From Auanema rhodensis (Eukaryota > Nematoda > Chromadorea > Rhabditida > Rhabditidae), in the NCBI GenBank assembly GCA_964057225.1, contig OZ059894.1, forward strand, positions 3,782,001-3,846,000: a stretch of DNA of 64,000 nt, read 5' to 3'. Under the pieces are notes generated by a model. It worked only from the letters and a program-made list of their open reading frames with translations. It ran no database searches and was not told where the DNA came from. Positions within the stretch are counted from its first letter, which is position 1. Every line of letters starts with the position of its first letter. This document shows, piece by piece, positions 1 to 10,881 of the stretch. The position numbers were made by a program, and so were the translations under genes.

Positions 1-11
1 ATTCGATGCGG

Positions 12-62
12 ATTTTTAAGCTGCGTCGATCTGTGTTATCAGATTTGCGCTAGCTTAAAAAT
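12..62. other. Nested inverted repeat (potential 51-nt hairpin/cruciform), recurring in every monomer
   Basis: ATTTTTAAGCT at 12-22 is the exact reverse complement of AGCTTAAAAAT at 52-62. Inside it GCG (23-25) pairs with CGC (48-50), leaving one unpaired base at 51. Further in, ATCTG (29-33) pairs with CAGAT (40-44) around a 6-base loop at 34-39. The 3-base spacers at 26-28 and 45-47 could add wobble pairs in RNA. This is the strongest dyad in the monomer. The common G35T change sits in the loop and is harmless to the stem. A29G would give a G-T wobble, while G25A and G20T/A break one pair each. A role as a protein-binding dyad, a cruciform, or a fold in a satellite transcript is inference. 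Confidence 0.85.
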
Positions 63-70
63 GCACCGAG

Positions 71-101
71 ATATCAACTGATATAAGTTCACACTTATAT
101 C
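71..101. other. Overlapping, mutually exclusive inverted repeats, recurring in every monomer
   Basis: ATATCA (71-76) pairs with TGATAT (79-84) around a 2-base spacer. GATATAAGT (80-88) pairs with ACTTATATC (93-101) around the 4-base loop TCAC. The two share bases 80-84, so only one can form at a time. CGAG at 67-70 could also pair with CTCG at 102-105 as an outer clamp. Base 86 (A) pairs with base 95 (T): some monomers carry A86T (for example 5, 23, 29, 47, 76) and others T95A (13, 15, 64), but I saw none with both, so these changes are not compensatory. The left part, with an EcoRV-type GATATC at 70-75, is almost invariant along the window. Confidence 0.8.
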
Positions 102-212
102 CTCGATTTTCACCCTGAAGAATTAATTTTTTCGTTGAATAACAATGTCCATCGTCTTTGCCTTGAAAAAAGGAATCTAAAAACATCTACTTTTTGCTAA
201 ATTATTTTGAAA

Positions 213-224
213 TTTTTCGAAAAA
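213..224. other. TTCGAA-centred palindrome within A/T tracts, recurring in every monomer
   Basis: Five T, CG, then at least five A form a 12-bp perfect palindrome. The surrounding region from 202 to 230 is made almost only of A and T runs. Runs of five or six A/T at roughly helical spacing suggest intrinsically curved DNA, a common feature of heterochromatic satellites. Rare copies alter it: ACGAAA at about 40933 and about 45848, and T226 changed to C or G in monomers 112, 120, 126, 134 and 180. The two copies that have lost a base both lost it here. Confidence 0.8.
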
Positions 225-251
225 ATTTTTGTCAAAATGTTTTTGGAAGCA

Positions 252-279
252 ATGTTGAGTGTACATGGAAACTCAACAT
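252..279. other. 9-bp stem with 10-base loop, recurring in every monomer
   Basis: ATGTTGAGT (252-260) is the exact reverse complement of ACTCAACAT (271-279), separated by GTACATGGAA. A frequent variant, G259T (GATTGTAC, for example monomers 3, 27, 43-46, 61, 75, 77), breaks one pair and the right arm shows no matching change. Variants GAGTTTAC (13, 15, 17, 25) and GAGAGTAC (19) fall at the loop edge. There is no T run after the stem that would make it look like a terminator, and the context is eukaryotic. Confidence 0.8.
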
Positions 280-3200
280 ACACTAATGCATCATTTTTCA
301 AACGATCATAACTAATTTTTGTACTAAGCGTTTCTCAATGTAGTATAGTGCATTCGATGCGGATTTTTAAGCTGCGTCGATCTATGTTATCAGATTTGCG
401 CTAGCTTAAAAATGCACCGAGATATCAACTGATATAAGTTCACACTTATATCCTCGATTTTCACCCTGAAGAATTAATTTTTTCGTTGAATAACAATGTC
501 CATCGTCTTCGCCTTGAAAAAAGAAATCTAAAAACATCTACTTTTTGCTAAATTATTTTGAAATTTTTCGAAAAAATTTTTGTCAAAATGTTTTTGGAAG
601 CAATGTTGAGTGTACATGGAAACTCAACATACACTAATTCATCATTTTTCAAACGATCATAACTAATTTTTGTATTGAGCGTTTCTCAATGTAGTATAGT
701 GCATTTGATGCGGATTTTTAAGCTGCGTCGATCTTTGTTATCAGATTTGCGCTAGCTTAAAAATGCACCGAGATATCAACTGATATAAGTTCACACTTAT
801 ATCCTCGATTTTGACCCTGAAGAATTAATTTTTTCGTTGAATGACATCGTCCATCGTCTTTGCCTTGAAAAAAGAAATCTAAAAACATCTACTTTTTGCT
901 AAATTATTTTGAAATTTTTCGAAAAAATTTTTGTCAAAATGTTTTTGGAAGCAATGTTGATTGTACATGGAAACTCAACATACACTAATGCATCATTTTT
1001 CAAACGATCATAACTAATTTTTGTATTAAGCGTTTCTCAATGTAGTATAGTGCATTCGATGCGGATTTTTAAGCTGCGTCGGTCTGTGTTATCAGATTTG
1101 CGCTAGCTTAAAAATGCACCGAGATATCAACTGATATAAGTTCACACTTATATCCTCGATTTTCACCCTGAAGAATTAATTTTTTCGTTGAATAACAATG
1201 TCCATCGTCTTTGCTTTGAAAAAAGGAATCTAAAAACATCTACTTTTTGCTAAATTATTTTGAAATTTTTCGAAAAAATTTTTGTCAAAATGTTTTTGGA
1301 AGCAATGTTGAGTGTACATGGAAACTCAACATACACTAATGCATCATTTTTCAAACGATCATAACTAATTTTTGTATTAAGCGTTTCTCAATGTAGTATA
1401 GTGCATTCGATGCGGATTTTTAAGCTGCATCGATCTGTGTTATCAGATTTGCGCTAGCTTAAAAATGCACCGAGATATCAACTGATATATGTTCACACTT
1501 ATATCCTCGATTTTCACCCTGAAGAATTAATTTTTTCGTTGAATAACAATGTCCATCGTCTTTGCCTTGAAAAAAGGAATCTAAAAACATCTACTTTTTG
1601 CTAAATTATTTTGAAATTTTTCGAAAAAATTTTTGTCAAAATGTTTTTGGAAGCAATGTTGAGTGTACATGGAAACTCAACATACACTAATGCATCATTT
1701 TTCAAACGATCATAACTAATTTTTGTATTAAGCGTTTCTCAATGTAGTATAGTGCATTCAATGCGGATTTTTAAGCTGCATCGATCTGTGTTATCAGATT
1801 TGCGCTAGCTTAAAAATGCACCGAGATATCAACTGATATAAGTTCACACTTATATCCTCGATTTTCACCCTGAAGAATTAATTTTTTCGTTGAATAACAA
1901 TGTCCATCGTCTTTGCCTTGAAAAAAGGAATCTAAAAACATCTACTTTTTGCTAAATTATTTTGAAATTTTTCGAAAAAATTTTTGTCAAAATGTTTTTG
2001 GAAGCAATGTTGAGTGTACATGGAAACTCAACATACACTAATGCATCATTTTTCAAACGATCATAACTAATTTTTGTATTAAGCGTTTCTCAATGTAGTA
2101 TAGTGCATTCGATGCGGATTTTTAAGCTGCATCGATCTGTGTTATCAGATTTGCGCTAGCTTAAAAATGCACCGAGATATCAACTGATATAAGTTCACAC
2201 TTATATCCTCGATTTTCACCCTGAAGAATTAATTTTTTCGTTGAATAACAATGTCCATCGTCTTTGCCTTAAAAAAAGGAATCTAAAAACATCTACTTTT
2301 TGCTAAATTATTTTGAAATTTTTCGAAAAAATTTTTGTCAAAATGTTTTTGGAAGCAATGTTGAGTGTACATGGAAACTCAACATACACTAATGCATCAT
2401 TTTTCAAACGATCATAACTAATTTTTGTATTAAGCGTTTCTGAATGTAGTATAGTGCATTCGATGCGGATTTTTAAGCTGCGTCGATCTGTGTTATCAGA
2501 TTTGCGCTAGCTTAAAAATGCACCGAGATATCAACTGATATAAGTTCACACTTATATCCTCGATTTTCACCCTGAAGAATTAATTTTTTCGTTGAATAAC
2601 AATGTCCATCGTCTTTGCCTTGAAAAAAGGAATCTAAAAACATCTACTTTTTGCTAAATTATTTTGAAATTTTTCGAAAAAATTTTTGTCAAAATGTTTT
2701 TGGAAGCAATGTTGAGTGTACATGGAAACTCAACATACACTAATGCATCATTTTTCAAACGATCATAACTAATTTTTGTATTAAGCGTTTCTCAATGTAG
2801 TATAGTGCATTCGATGCGGATTTTTAAGCTGCGTCGATCTGTGTTATCAGATTTGCGCTAGCTTAAAAATGCACCGAGATATCAACTGATATAAGTTCAC
2901 ACTTATATCCTCGATTTTCACCCTGAAGAATTAATTTTTTCGTTGAATAACAATGTCCATCGTCTTCGCCTTGAAAAAAGAAATCTAAAAACATCTACTT
3001 TTTGCTAAATTATTTTGAAATTTTTCGAAAAAATTTTTGTCAAAATGTTTTTGGAAGCAATGTTGAGTGTACATGGAAACTCAACATACACTAATTCATC
3101 ATTTTTCAAACGATCATAACTAATTTTTGTATTGAGCGTTTCTCAATGTAGTATAGTGCATTTGATGCGGATTTTTAAGCTGCGTCGATCTGTGTTATCA

Positions 3201-3510
3201 GATTTGCGCTAGCTTAAAAATGCACCGAGATATCAACTGATATAAGTTCACACTTATATCCTCGATTTTCACCCTGAAGAATTAATTTTTTCGTTGAATA
3301 ACATCGTCCATCGTCTTTGCCTTGAAAAAAGGAATCTAAAAACATCTACTTTTTGCTAAATTATTTTGAAATTTTTCGAAAAAATTTTTGTCAAAATGTT
3401 TTTGGAAGCAATGTTGAGTGTACATGGAAACTCAACATACACTAATGCATCATTTTTCAAACGATCATAACTAATTTTTGTATTAAGCGTTTCTCAATGT
3501 AGTATAGTGC

Positions 3511-5967
3511 ATTCGATGCGGATTTTTAAGCTGCATCGATCTGTGTTATCAGATTTGCGCTAGCTTAAAAATGCACCGAGATATCAACTGATATAAGTTC
3601 ACACTTATATCCTCGATTTTCACCCTGAAAAATTAATTTTTTTGTTGAATAACATCGTCCATCGTCTTTGCCTTGAAAAAAGGAATCTAAAAACATCTAC
3701 TTTTTGCTAAATTATTTTGAAATTTTTCGAAAAAATTTTTGTCAAAATGTTTTTGGAAGCAATGTTGAGTGTACATGGAAACTCAACATACACTAATGCA
3801 TCATTTTTCAAACGATCATAACTAATTTTTGTATTGAGCGTTTCTCAATGTAGTATAGTGCATTCGATGCGGATTTTTAAGCTGCGTCGATCTGTGTTAT
3901 CAGATTTGCGCTAGCTTAAAAATGCACCGAGATATCAACTGATATAAGTTCACACTTATATCCTCGATTTTGACCCTGAAGAATTAATTTTTTCGTTGAA
4001 TAACATCGTCCATCGTCTTTGCCTTGAAAAAAGGAATCTAAAAACATCTACTTTTTGCTAAATTATTTTGAAATTTTTCGAAAAAATTTTTGTCAAAATG
4101 TTTTTGGAAGCAATGTTGAGTGTACATGGAAACTCAACATACACTAATGCATCATTTTTCAAACGATCATAACTAATTTTTGTATTAAGCTTTTCTCAAT
4201 GTAGTATAGTGCATTCGATGCGGATTTTTAAGCTGCATCGATCTGTGTTATCAGATTTGCGCTAGCTTAAAAATGCACCGAGATATCAACTGATATAAGT
4301 TCACACATATATCCTCGATTTTCACCCTGAAAAATTAATTTTTTTGTTGAATAACATCGTCCATCGTCTTTGCCTTGAAAAAAGGAATCTAAAAACATCT
4401 ACTTTTTGCTAAATTATTTTGAACTTTTTCGAAAAAATTTTTGTCAAAATGTTTTTGGAAGCAATGTTGAGTTTACATGGAAACTCAACATACACTAATG
4501 CATCATTTTTCAAACGATCATAACTAATTTTTGTATTGAGCGTTTCTCAATGTAGTATAGTGCATTCGATGCGGATTTTTAAGCTGCGTCGATCTGTGTT
4601 TTCAGATTTGCGCTAGCTTAAAAATGCACCGAGATATCAACTGATATAAGTTCACACTTATATCCTCGATTTTGACCCTGAAGAATTAATTTTTTCGTTG
4701 AATAACATCGTCCATCGTCTTTGCCTTGAAAAAAGGAATCTAAAAACATCTACTTTTTGCTAAATTATTTTGAAATTTTTCGAAAAAATTTTTGTCAAAA
4801 TGTTTTTGGAAGCAATGTTGAGTGTACATGGAAACTCAACATACACTAATGCATCATTTTTCAAACGATCATAACTAATTTTTGTATTAAGCTTTTCTCA
4901 ATGTAGTATAGTGCATTCGATGCGGATTTTTAAGCTGCATCGATCTGTGTTATCAGATTTGCGCTAGCTTAAAAATGCACCGAGATATCAACTGATATAA
5001 GTTCACACATATATCCTCGATTTTCACCCTGAAAAATTAATTTTTTTGTTGAATAACATCGTCCATCGTCTTTGCCTTGAAAAAAGGAATCTAAAAACAT
5101 CTACTTTTTGCTAAATTATTTTGAACTTTTTCGAAAAAATTTTTGTCAAAATGTTTTTGGAAGCAATGTTGAGTTTACATGGAAACTCAACATACACTAA
5201 TGCATCATTTTTCAAACGATCATAACTAATTTTTGTATTGAGCGTTTCTCAATGTAGTATAGTGCATTCGATGCGGATTTTTAAGCTGCGTCGATCTGTG
5301 TTTTCAGATTTGCGCTAGCTTAAAAATGCACCGAGATATCAACTGATATAAGTTCACACTTATATCCTCGATTTTGACCCTGAAGAATTAATTTTTTCGT
5401 TGAATAACATCGTCCATCGTCTTTGCCTTGAAAAAAGGAATCTAAAAACATCTACTTTTTGCTAAATTATTTTGAAATTTTTCGAAAAAATTTTTGTCAA
5501 AATGTTTTTGGAAGCAATGTTGAGTGTACATGGAAACTCAACATACACTAATGCATCATTTTTCAAACGATCATAACTAATTTTTGTATTAAGCTTTTCT
5601 CAATGTAGTATAGTGCATTCGATGCGGATTTTTAAGCTGCATCGATCTGTGTTATCAGATTTGCGCTAGCTTAAAAATGCACCGAGATATCAACTGATAT
5701 AAGTTCACACTTATATCCTCGATTTTCACCCTGAAAAATTAATTTTTTTGTTGAATAACATCGTCCATCGTCTTTGCCTTGAAAAAAGGAATCTAAAAAC
5801 ATCTACTTTTTGCTAAATTATTTTGAACTTTTTCGAAAAAATTTTTGTCAAAATGTTTTTGGAAGCAATGTTGAGTTTACATGGAAACTCAACATACACT
5901 AATGCATCATTTTTCAAACGATCATAACTAATTTTTGTATTGAGCGTTTCTCAATGTAGTATAGTGC
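3511..5967. repeat. Block 2: dimeric higher-order repeat, 702-bp period
   Basis: Monomers 11-17 alternate between two types. Type A has GCATCGATC, GAAAAATT with a seven-T TTTTTTTG, and TTGAGCG. Type B has GCGTCGATC, TTGACCC and TTAAGCT. Monomers 13-14 (4213-4914) and 15-16 (4915-5616) are near-copies sharing rare marks: CACACATATAT, GAACTTTTTC and GAGTTTAC in A, and GTGTTTTCAG and AAGCTTTTC in B. Monomer 17 begins a third round and keeps GAACTTTTTC but not CACACATATAT. This is a recent local expansion of a two-monomer unit. Confidence 0.85.
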
Positions 5968-8900
5968 ATTCGATGCGGATTTTTAAGCTGCGTCGATCTG
6001 TGTTATCAGATTTGCGCTAGCTTAAAAATGCACCGAGATATCAACTGATATAAGTTCACACTTATATCCTCGATTTTCACCCTGAAGAATTAATTTTTTC
6101 GTTGAATAACATCGTCCATCGTCTTTGCCTTGAAAAAAGGAATCTAAAAACATCTACTTTTTGCTAAATTATTTTGAAATTTTTCGAAAAAATTTTTGTC
6201 AAAATGTTTTTGGAAGCAATGTTGATTGTACATGGAAACTCAACATACACTAATGCATCATTTTTCAAACGATCATAACTAATTTTTGTATTGAGCGTTT
6301 CTCAATGTAGTATAGTGAATTCGATGCGGATTTTTAAGCTGCGTCGATCTGTGTTATCAGATTTGCGCTAGCTTAAAAATGCACCGAGATATCAACTGAT
6401 ATAAGTTCACACTTATATCCTCGATTTTGACCCTGAAGAATTAATTTTTTCGTTGAATAACATCGTCCATCGTCTTTGCCTTAAAAAAAGGAATCTAAAA
6501 ACATCTACTTTTTGCTAAATTATTTTGAAATTTTTCGAAAAAATTTTTGTCAAAATGTTTTTGGAAGCAATGTTGAGAGTACATGGAAACTCAACATACA
6601 CTAATGCATCATTTTTCAAACGATCATAACTAATTTTTGTATTAAGCGTTTCTCAATGTAGTATAGTGCATTCGATGCGGATTTTTAAGCTGCATCGATC
6701 TGTGTTATCAGATTTGCGCTAGCTTAAAAATGCACCGAGATATCAACTGATATAAGTTCACACTTATATCCTCGATTTTCACCCTGAAAAATTAATTTTT
6801 TTGTTGAATAACATCGTCCATCGTCTTTGCCTTGAAAAAAGGAATCTAAAAACATCTACTTTTTGCTAAATTATTTTGAAATTTTTCGAAAAAATTTTTG
6901 TCAAAATGTTTTTGGAAGCAATGTTGAGTGTACATGGAAACTCAACATACACTAATGCATCATTTTTCAAACGATCATAACTAATTTTTGTATTGAGCGT
7001 TTCTCAATGTAGTATAGTGCATTCGATGCGGATTTTTAAGCTGCGTCGATCTGTGTTATCAGATTTGCGCTAGCTTAAAAATGCACCGAGATATCAACTG
7101 ATATAAGTTCACACTTATATCCTCGATTTTGACCCTGAAGAATTAATTTTTTCGTTGAATAACATCGTCCATCGTCTTTGCCTTGAAAAAAGGAATCTAA
7201 AAACATCTACTTTTTGCTAAATTATTTTGAAATTTTTCGAAAAAATTTTTGTCAAAATGTTTTTGGAAGCAATGTTGAGTGTACATGGAAACTCAACATA
7301 CACTAATGCATCATTTTTCAAACGATCATAACTAATTTTTGTATTGAGCGTTTCTCAATGTAGTATAGTGCATTCGATGCGGATTTTTAAGCTGCATCGA
7401 TCTGTGTTATCAGATTTGCGCTAGCTTAAAAATGCACCGAGATATCAACTGATATAAGTTCACACTTATATCCTCGATTTTCACCCTGAAGAATTAATTT
7501 TTTCGTTGAATAACAATGTCCATCGTCTTTGCTTTGAAAAAAGGAATCTAAAAACATCTACTTTTTGCTAAATTATTTTGAAATTTTTCGAAAAAATTTT
7601 TGTCAAAATGTTTTTGGAAGCAATGTTGAGTGTACATGGAAACTCAACATACACTAATGCATCATTTTTCAAACGATCATAACTAATTTTTGTATTGAGC
7701 GTTTCTCAATGTAGTATAGTGCATTCGATGCGGATTTTTAAGCTGCATCGATCTGTGTTATCAGATTTGCGCTAGCTTAAAAATGCACCGAGATATCAAC
7801 TGATATATGTTCACACTTATATCCTCGATTTTCACCCTGAAGAATTAATTTTTTCGTTGAATAACAATGTCCATCGTCTTTGCCTTGAAAAAAGGAATCT
7901 AAAAACATCTACTTTTTGCTAAATTATTTTGAAATTTTTCGAAAAAATTTTTGTCAAAATGTTTTTGGAAGCAATGTTGAGTGTACATGGAAACTCAACA
8001 TACACTAATGCATCATTTTTCAAACGATCATAACTAATTTTTGTATTAAGCGTTTCTCAATGTAGTATAGTGCATTCGATGCGGATTTTTAAGCTGCATC
8101 GATCTGTGTTATCAGATTTGCGCTAGCTTAAAAATGCACCGAGATATCAACTGATATAAGTTCACACTTATATCCTCGATTTTCACCCTGAAAAATTAAT
8201 TTTTTCGTTTAATAACATCGTCCATCGTCTTTGCCTTGAAAAAAGGAATCTAAAAACATCTACTTTTTGCTAAATTATTTTGAAATTTTTCGAAAAAATT
8301 TTTGTCAAAATGTTTTTGGAAGCAATGTTGAGTGTACATGGAAACTCAACATACACTAATGCATCATTTTTCAAACGATCATAACTAATTTTTGTATTGA
8401 GCGTTTCTCAATGTAGTATAGTGCATTCGATGCGGATTTTTAAGCTGCGTCGATCTGTGTTATCAGATTTGCGCTAGCTTAAAAATGCACCGAGATATCA
8501 ACTGATATAAGTTCACACTTATATCCTCGATTTTGACCCTGAAGAATTAATTTTTTCGTTGAATAACATCGTCCATCGTCTTTGCCTTGAAAAAAGGAAT
8601 CTAAAAACATCTACTTTTTGCTAAATTATTTTGAAATTTTTCGAAAAAATTTTTGTCAAAATGTTTTTGGAAGCAATGTTGAGTTTACATGGAAACTCAA
8701 CATACACTAATGCATCATTTTTCAAACGATCATAACTAATTTTTGTATTGAGCGTTTCTCAATGTAGTATAGTGCATTCGATGCGGATTTTTAAGCTGCG
8801 TCGATCTGTGTTATCAGATTTGCGCTAGCTTAAAAATGCACCGAGATATCAACTGATATAAGTTCACACTTATATCCTCGATTTTGACCCTGAAGAATTA

Positions 8901-9828
8901 ATTTTTTCGTTGAATAACATCGTCCATCGTCTTTGCCTTGAAAAAAGGAATCTAAAAACATCTACTTTTTGCTAAATTATTTTGAAATTTTTCGAAAAAA
9001 TTTTTGTCAAAATGTTTTTGGAAGCAATGTTGAGTGTACATGGAAACTCAACATACACTAATGCATCATTTTTCAAACGATCATAACTAATTTTTGTATT
9101 GAGCGTTTCTCAATGTAGTATAGTGCATTCGATGCGGATTTTTAAGCTGCGTCGATCTGTGTTATCAGATTTGCGCTAGCTTAAAAATGCACCGAGATAT
9201 CAACTGATATAAGTTCACACTTATATCCTCGATTTTGACCCTGAAGAATTAATTTTTTCGTTGAATAACATCGTCCATCGTCTTTGCCTTGAAAAAAGGA
9301 ATCTAAAAACATCTACTTTTTGCTAAATTATTTTGAAATTTTTCGAAAAAATTTTTGTCAAAATGTTTTTGGAAGCAATGTTGATTGTACATGGAAACTC
9401 AACATACACTAATGCATCATTTTTCAAACGATCATAACTAATTTTTGTATTAAGCGTTTCTCAATGTAGTATAGTGCATTCGATGCGGATTTTTAAGCTG
9501 CGTCGGTCTGTGTTATCAGATTTGCGCTAGCTTAAAAATGCACCGAGATATCAACTGATATAAGTTCACACTTATATCCTCGATTTTCACCCTGAAGAAT
9601 TAATTTTTTCGTTGAATAACAATGTCCATCGTCTTTGCCTTGAAAAAAGGAATCTAAAAACATCTACTTTTTGCTAAATTATTTTGAAATTTTTCGAAAA
9701 AATTTTTGTCAAAATGTTTTTGGAAGCAATGTTGAGTGTACATGGAAACTCAACATACACTAATGCATCATTTTTCAAACGATCATAACTAATTTTTGTA
9801 TTAAGCGTTTCTCAATGTAGTATAGTGC
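5968..9828. repeat. Block 3: monomers 18-28, mixed
   Basis: This stretch is a mosaic of types found elsewhere. Monomers 20-21 repeat the A/B dimer pattern of block 2. Monomer 22 carries the rare TTTGCTTTG seen also in monomer 4, and 23 carries ATATGTTC like monomer 5, so 22-23 and 4-5 look related. Monomers 25-27 (8425-9477) are three successive TTGACCC/CATCG units. Monomer 18 ends in TAGTGAATTC, a private EcoRI-type site at about 6317. Confidence 0.7.
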
Positions 9829-10881
9829 ATTCGATGCGGATTTTTAAGCTGCATCGATCTGTGTTATCAGATTTGCGCTAGCTTAAAAATGCACCGAGAT
9901 ATCAACTGATATATGTTCACACTTATATCCTCGATTTTCACCCTGAAGAATTAATTTTTTCGTTGAATAACAATGTCCATCGTCTTTGCCTTGAGAAAAG
10001 GAATCTAAAAACATCTACTTTTTGCTAAATTATTTTGAAATTTTTCGAAAAAATTTTTGTCAAAATGTTTTTGGAAGCAATGTTGAGTGTACATGGAAAC
10101 TCAACATACACTAATGCATCATTTTTCAAACGATCATAACTAATTTTTGTATTAAGCGTTTCTCAATGTAGTATAGTGCATTCGATGCGGATTTTTAAGC
10201 TGCATCGATCTGTGTTATCAGATTTGCGCTAGCTTAAAAATGCACCGAGATATCAACTGATATAAGTTCACACTTATATCCTCGATTTTCACCCTGAAGA
10301 ATTAATTTTTTCGTTGAATAACAATGTCCATCGTCTTTGCCTTGAAAAAAGGAATCTAAAAACATCTACTTTTTGCTAAATTATTTTGAAATTTTTCGAA
10401 AAAATTTTTGTCAAAATGTTTTGGGAAGCAATGTTGAGTGTACATGGAAACTCAACATACACTAATGCATCATTTTTCAAACGATCATAACTAATTTTTG
10501 TATTAAGCGTTTCTCAATGTAGTATAGTGCATTCGATGCGAATTTTTAAGCTGCATCGATCTGTGTTATCAGATTTGCGCTAGCTTAAAAATGCACCGAG
10601 ATATCAACTGATATATGTTCACACTTATATCCTCGATTTTCACCCTGAAGAATTAATTTTTTCGTTGAATAACAATGTCCATCGTCTTTGCCTTGAAAAA
10701 AGTAATCTAAAAACATCTACTTTTTGCTAAATTATTTTGAAATTTTTCGAAAAAATTTTTGTCAAAATGTTTTTGGAAGCAATGTTGAGTGTACATGGAA
10801 ACTCAACATACACTAATGCATCATTTTTCAAACGATCATAACTAATTTTTGTATTAAGCGTTTCTCAATGTAGTATAGTGC
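9829..10881. repeat. Three-monomer preview of the 16-mer (monomers 29-31)
   Basis: Monomer 29 carries the rare TTGAGAAAAGG (G-A-G-A at 9993) shared with monomers 33 and 49. Monomer 31 carries GCGAATTTT together with AAAGTAATC, shared with 36 and 52. Monomer 30 resembles 34 but has a private TTTTGGGAAG. In the 16-mer the spacing from the GAGAAAAGG unit to the GCGAATTTT unit is three monomers (33 to 36), and here it is two. Either one monomer was lost here or one was duplicated in the later block. Confidence 0.75.

Larger units (their letters stand above)
1..351 (+). repeat. Reference monomer 1
   Basis: This is the first full unit and is used as the coordinate frame for all internal motifs. 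It runs from ATTCGATGCGG to ...GTATAGTGC. It has 31-32 % G+C, and 351 is divisible by three, yet all six frames are closed within one unit. Plus-strand stops start at unit 17, 51 and 79, and minus-strand stop complements at 16, 36 and 50 (one per frame), so they recur every 117 codons. Its only private change seen is C at unit 324-325 (GTACTAAGCG instead of the usual GTATTAAGCG). The window begins exactly at this point by choice of cut; there is no sign of an array boundary. Confidence 0.95.
1..3510. repeat. Block 1: monomers 1-10, mixed variants with a weak 7-mer echo
   Basis: These ten units carry GTGTT at unit 33-37 and mostly CAATG at 143-147. Monomers 1-3 share an ordered set of marks with monomers 8-10: a TTCGCC/AAGAAATC unit with TTCATC and TTGAGC (monomers 2 and 9) followed by a unit starting ATTTG (3 and 10). 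That suggests a 7-monomer (2,457-bp) register. The match is imperfect: monomer 3 has TTGACCC and GATTG where 10 has TTCACCC and GAGTG. No other features are visible. Confidence 0.6.

Noticed and set aside
1-3. Array edge at the left end of the window
   Set aside because: The first bases are simply unit position 1 of the chosen frame. The preceding context is unseen and nothing marks a boundary.
2-18. CENP-B box at TTCGATGCGG
   Set aside because: The match ends after TTCG: the required A and the CGGG block are absent on both strands.
80-88. TATA-like promoter at GATATAAG
   Set aside because: It is one arm of an inverted repeat in A/T-rich DNA and no initiator, gene or transcript evidence accompanies it.
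252-279. Rho-independent terminator or small RNA gene at the 9-bp stem-loop
   Set aside because: There is no T run after the stem, the arm is A/T-rich, the loop is 10 bases, and the context is a eukaryotic satellite.
1-351. Identity with the Drosophila 359-bp (1.688) or Tribolium 360-bp satellite because of similar length
   Set aside because: The sequence does not match what I recall of the 1.688 family, and similar length alone is not evidence. A database search with one monomer would decide; a strong hit would identify the lineage.
1-351. The monomer as an ancient dimer of two units of about 175 bp
   Set aside because: Comparing unit 1-175 with 176-351 by eye shows only short A/T-rich similarities. 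A self-alignment with significant half-to-half similarity would reverse this.
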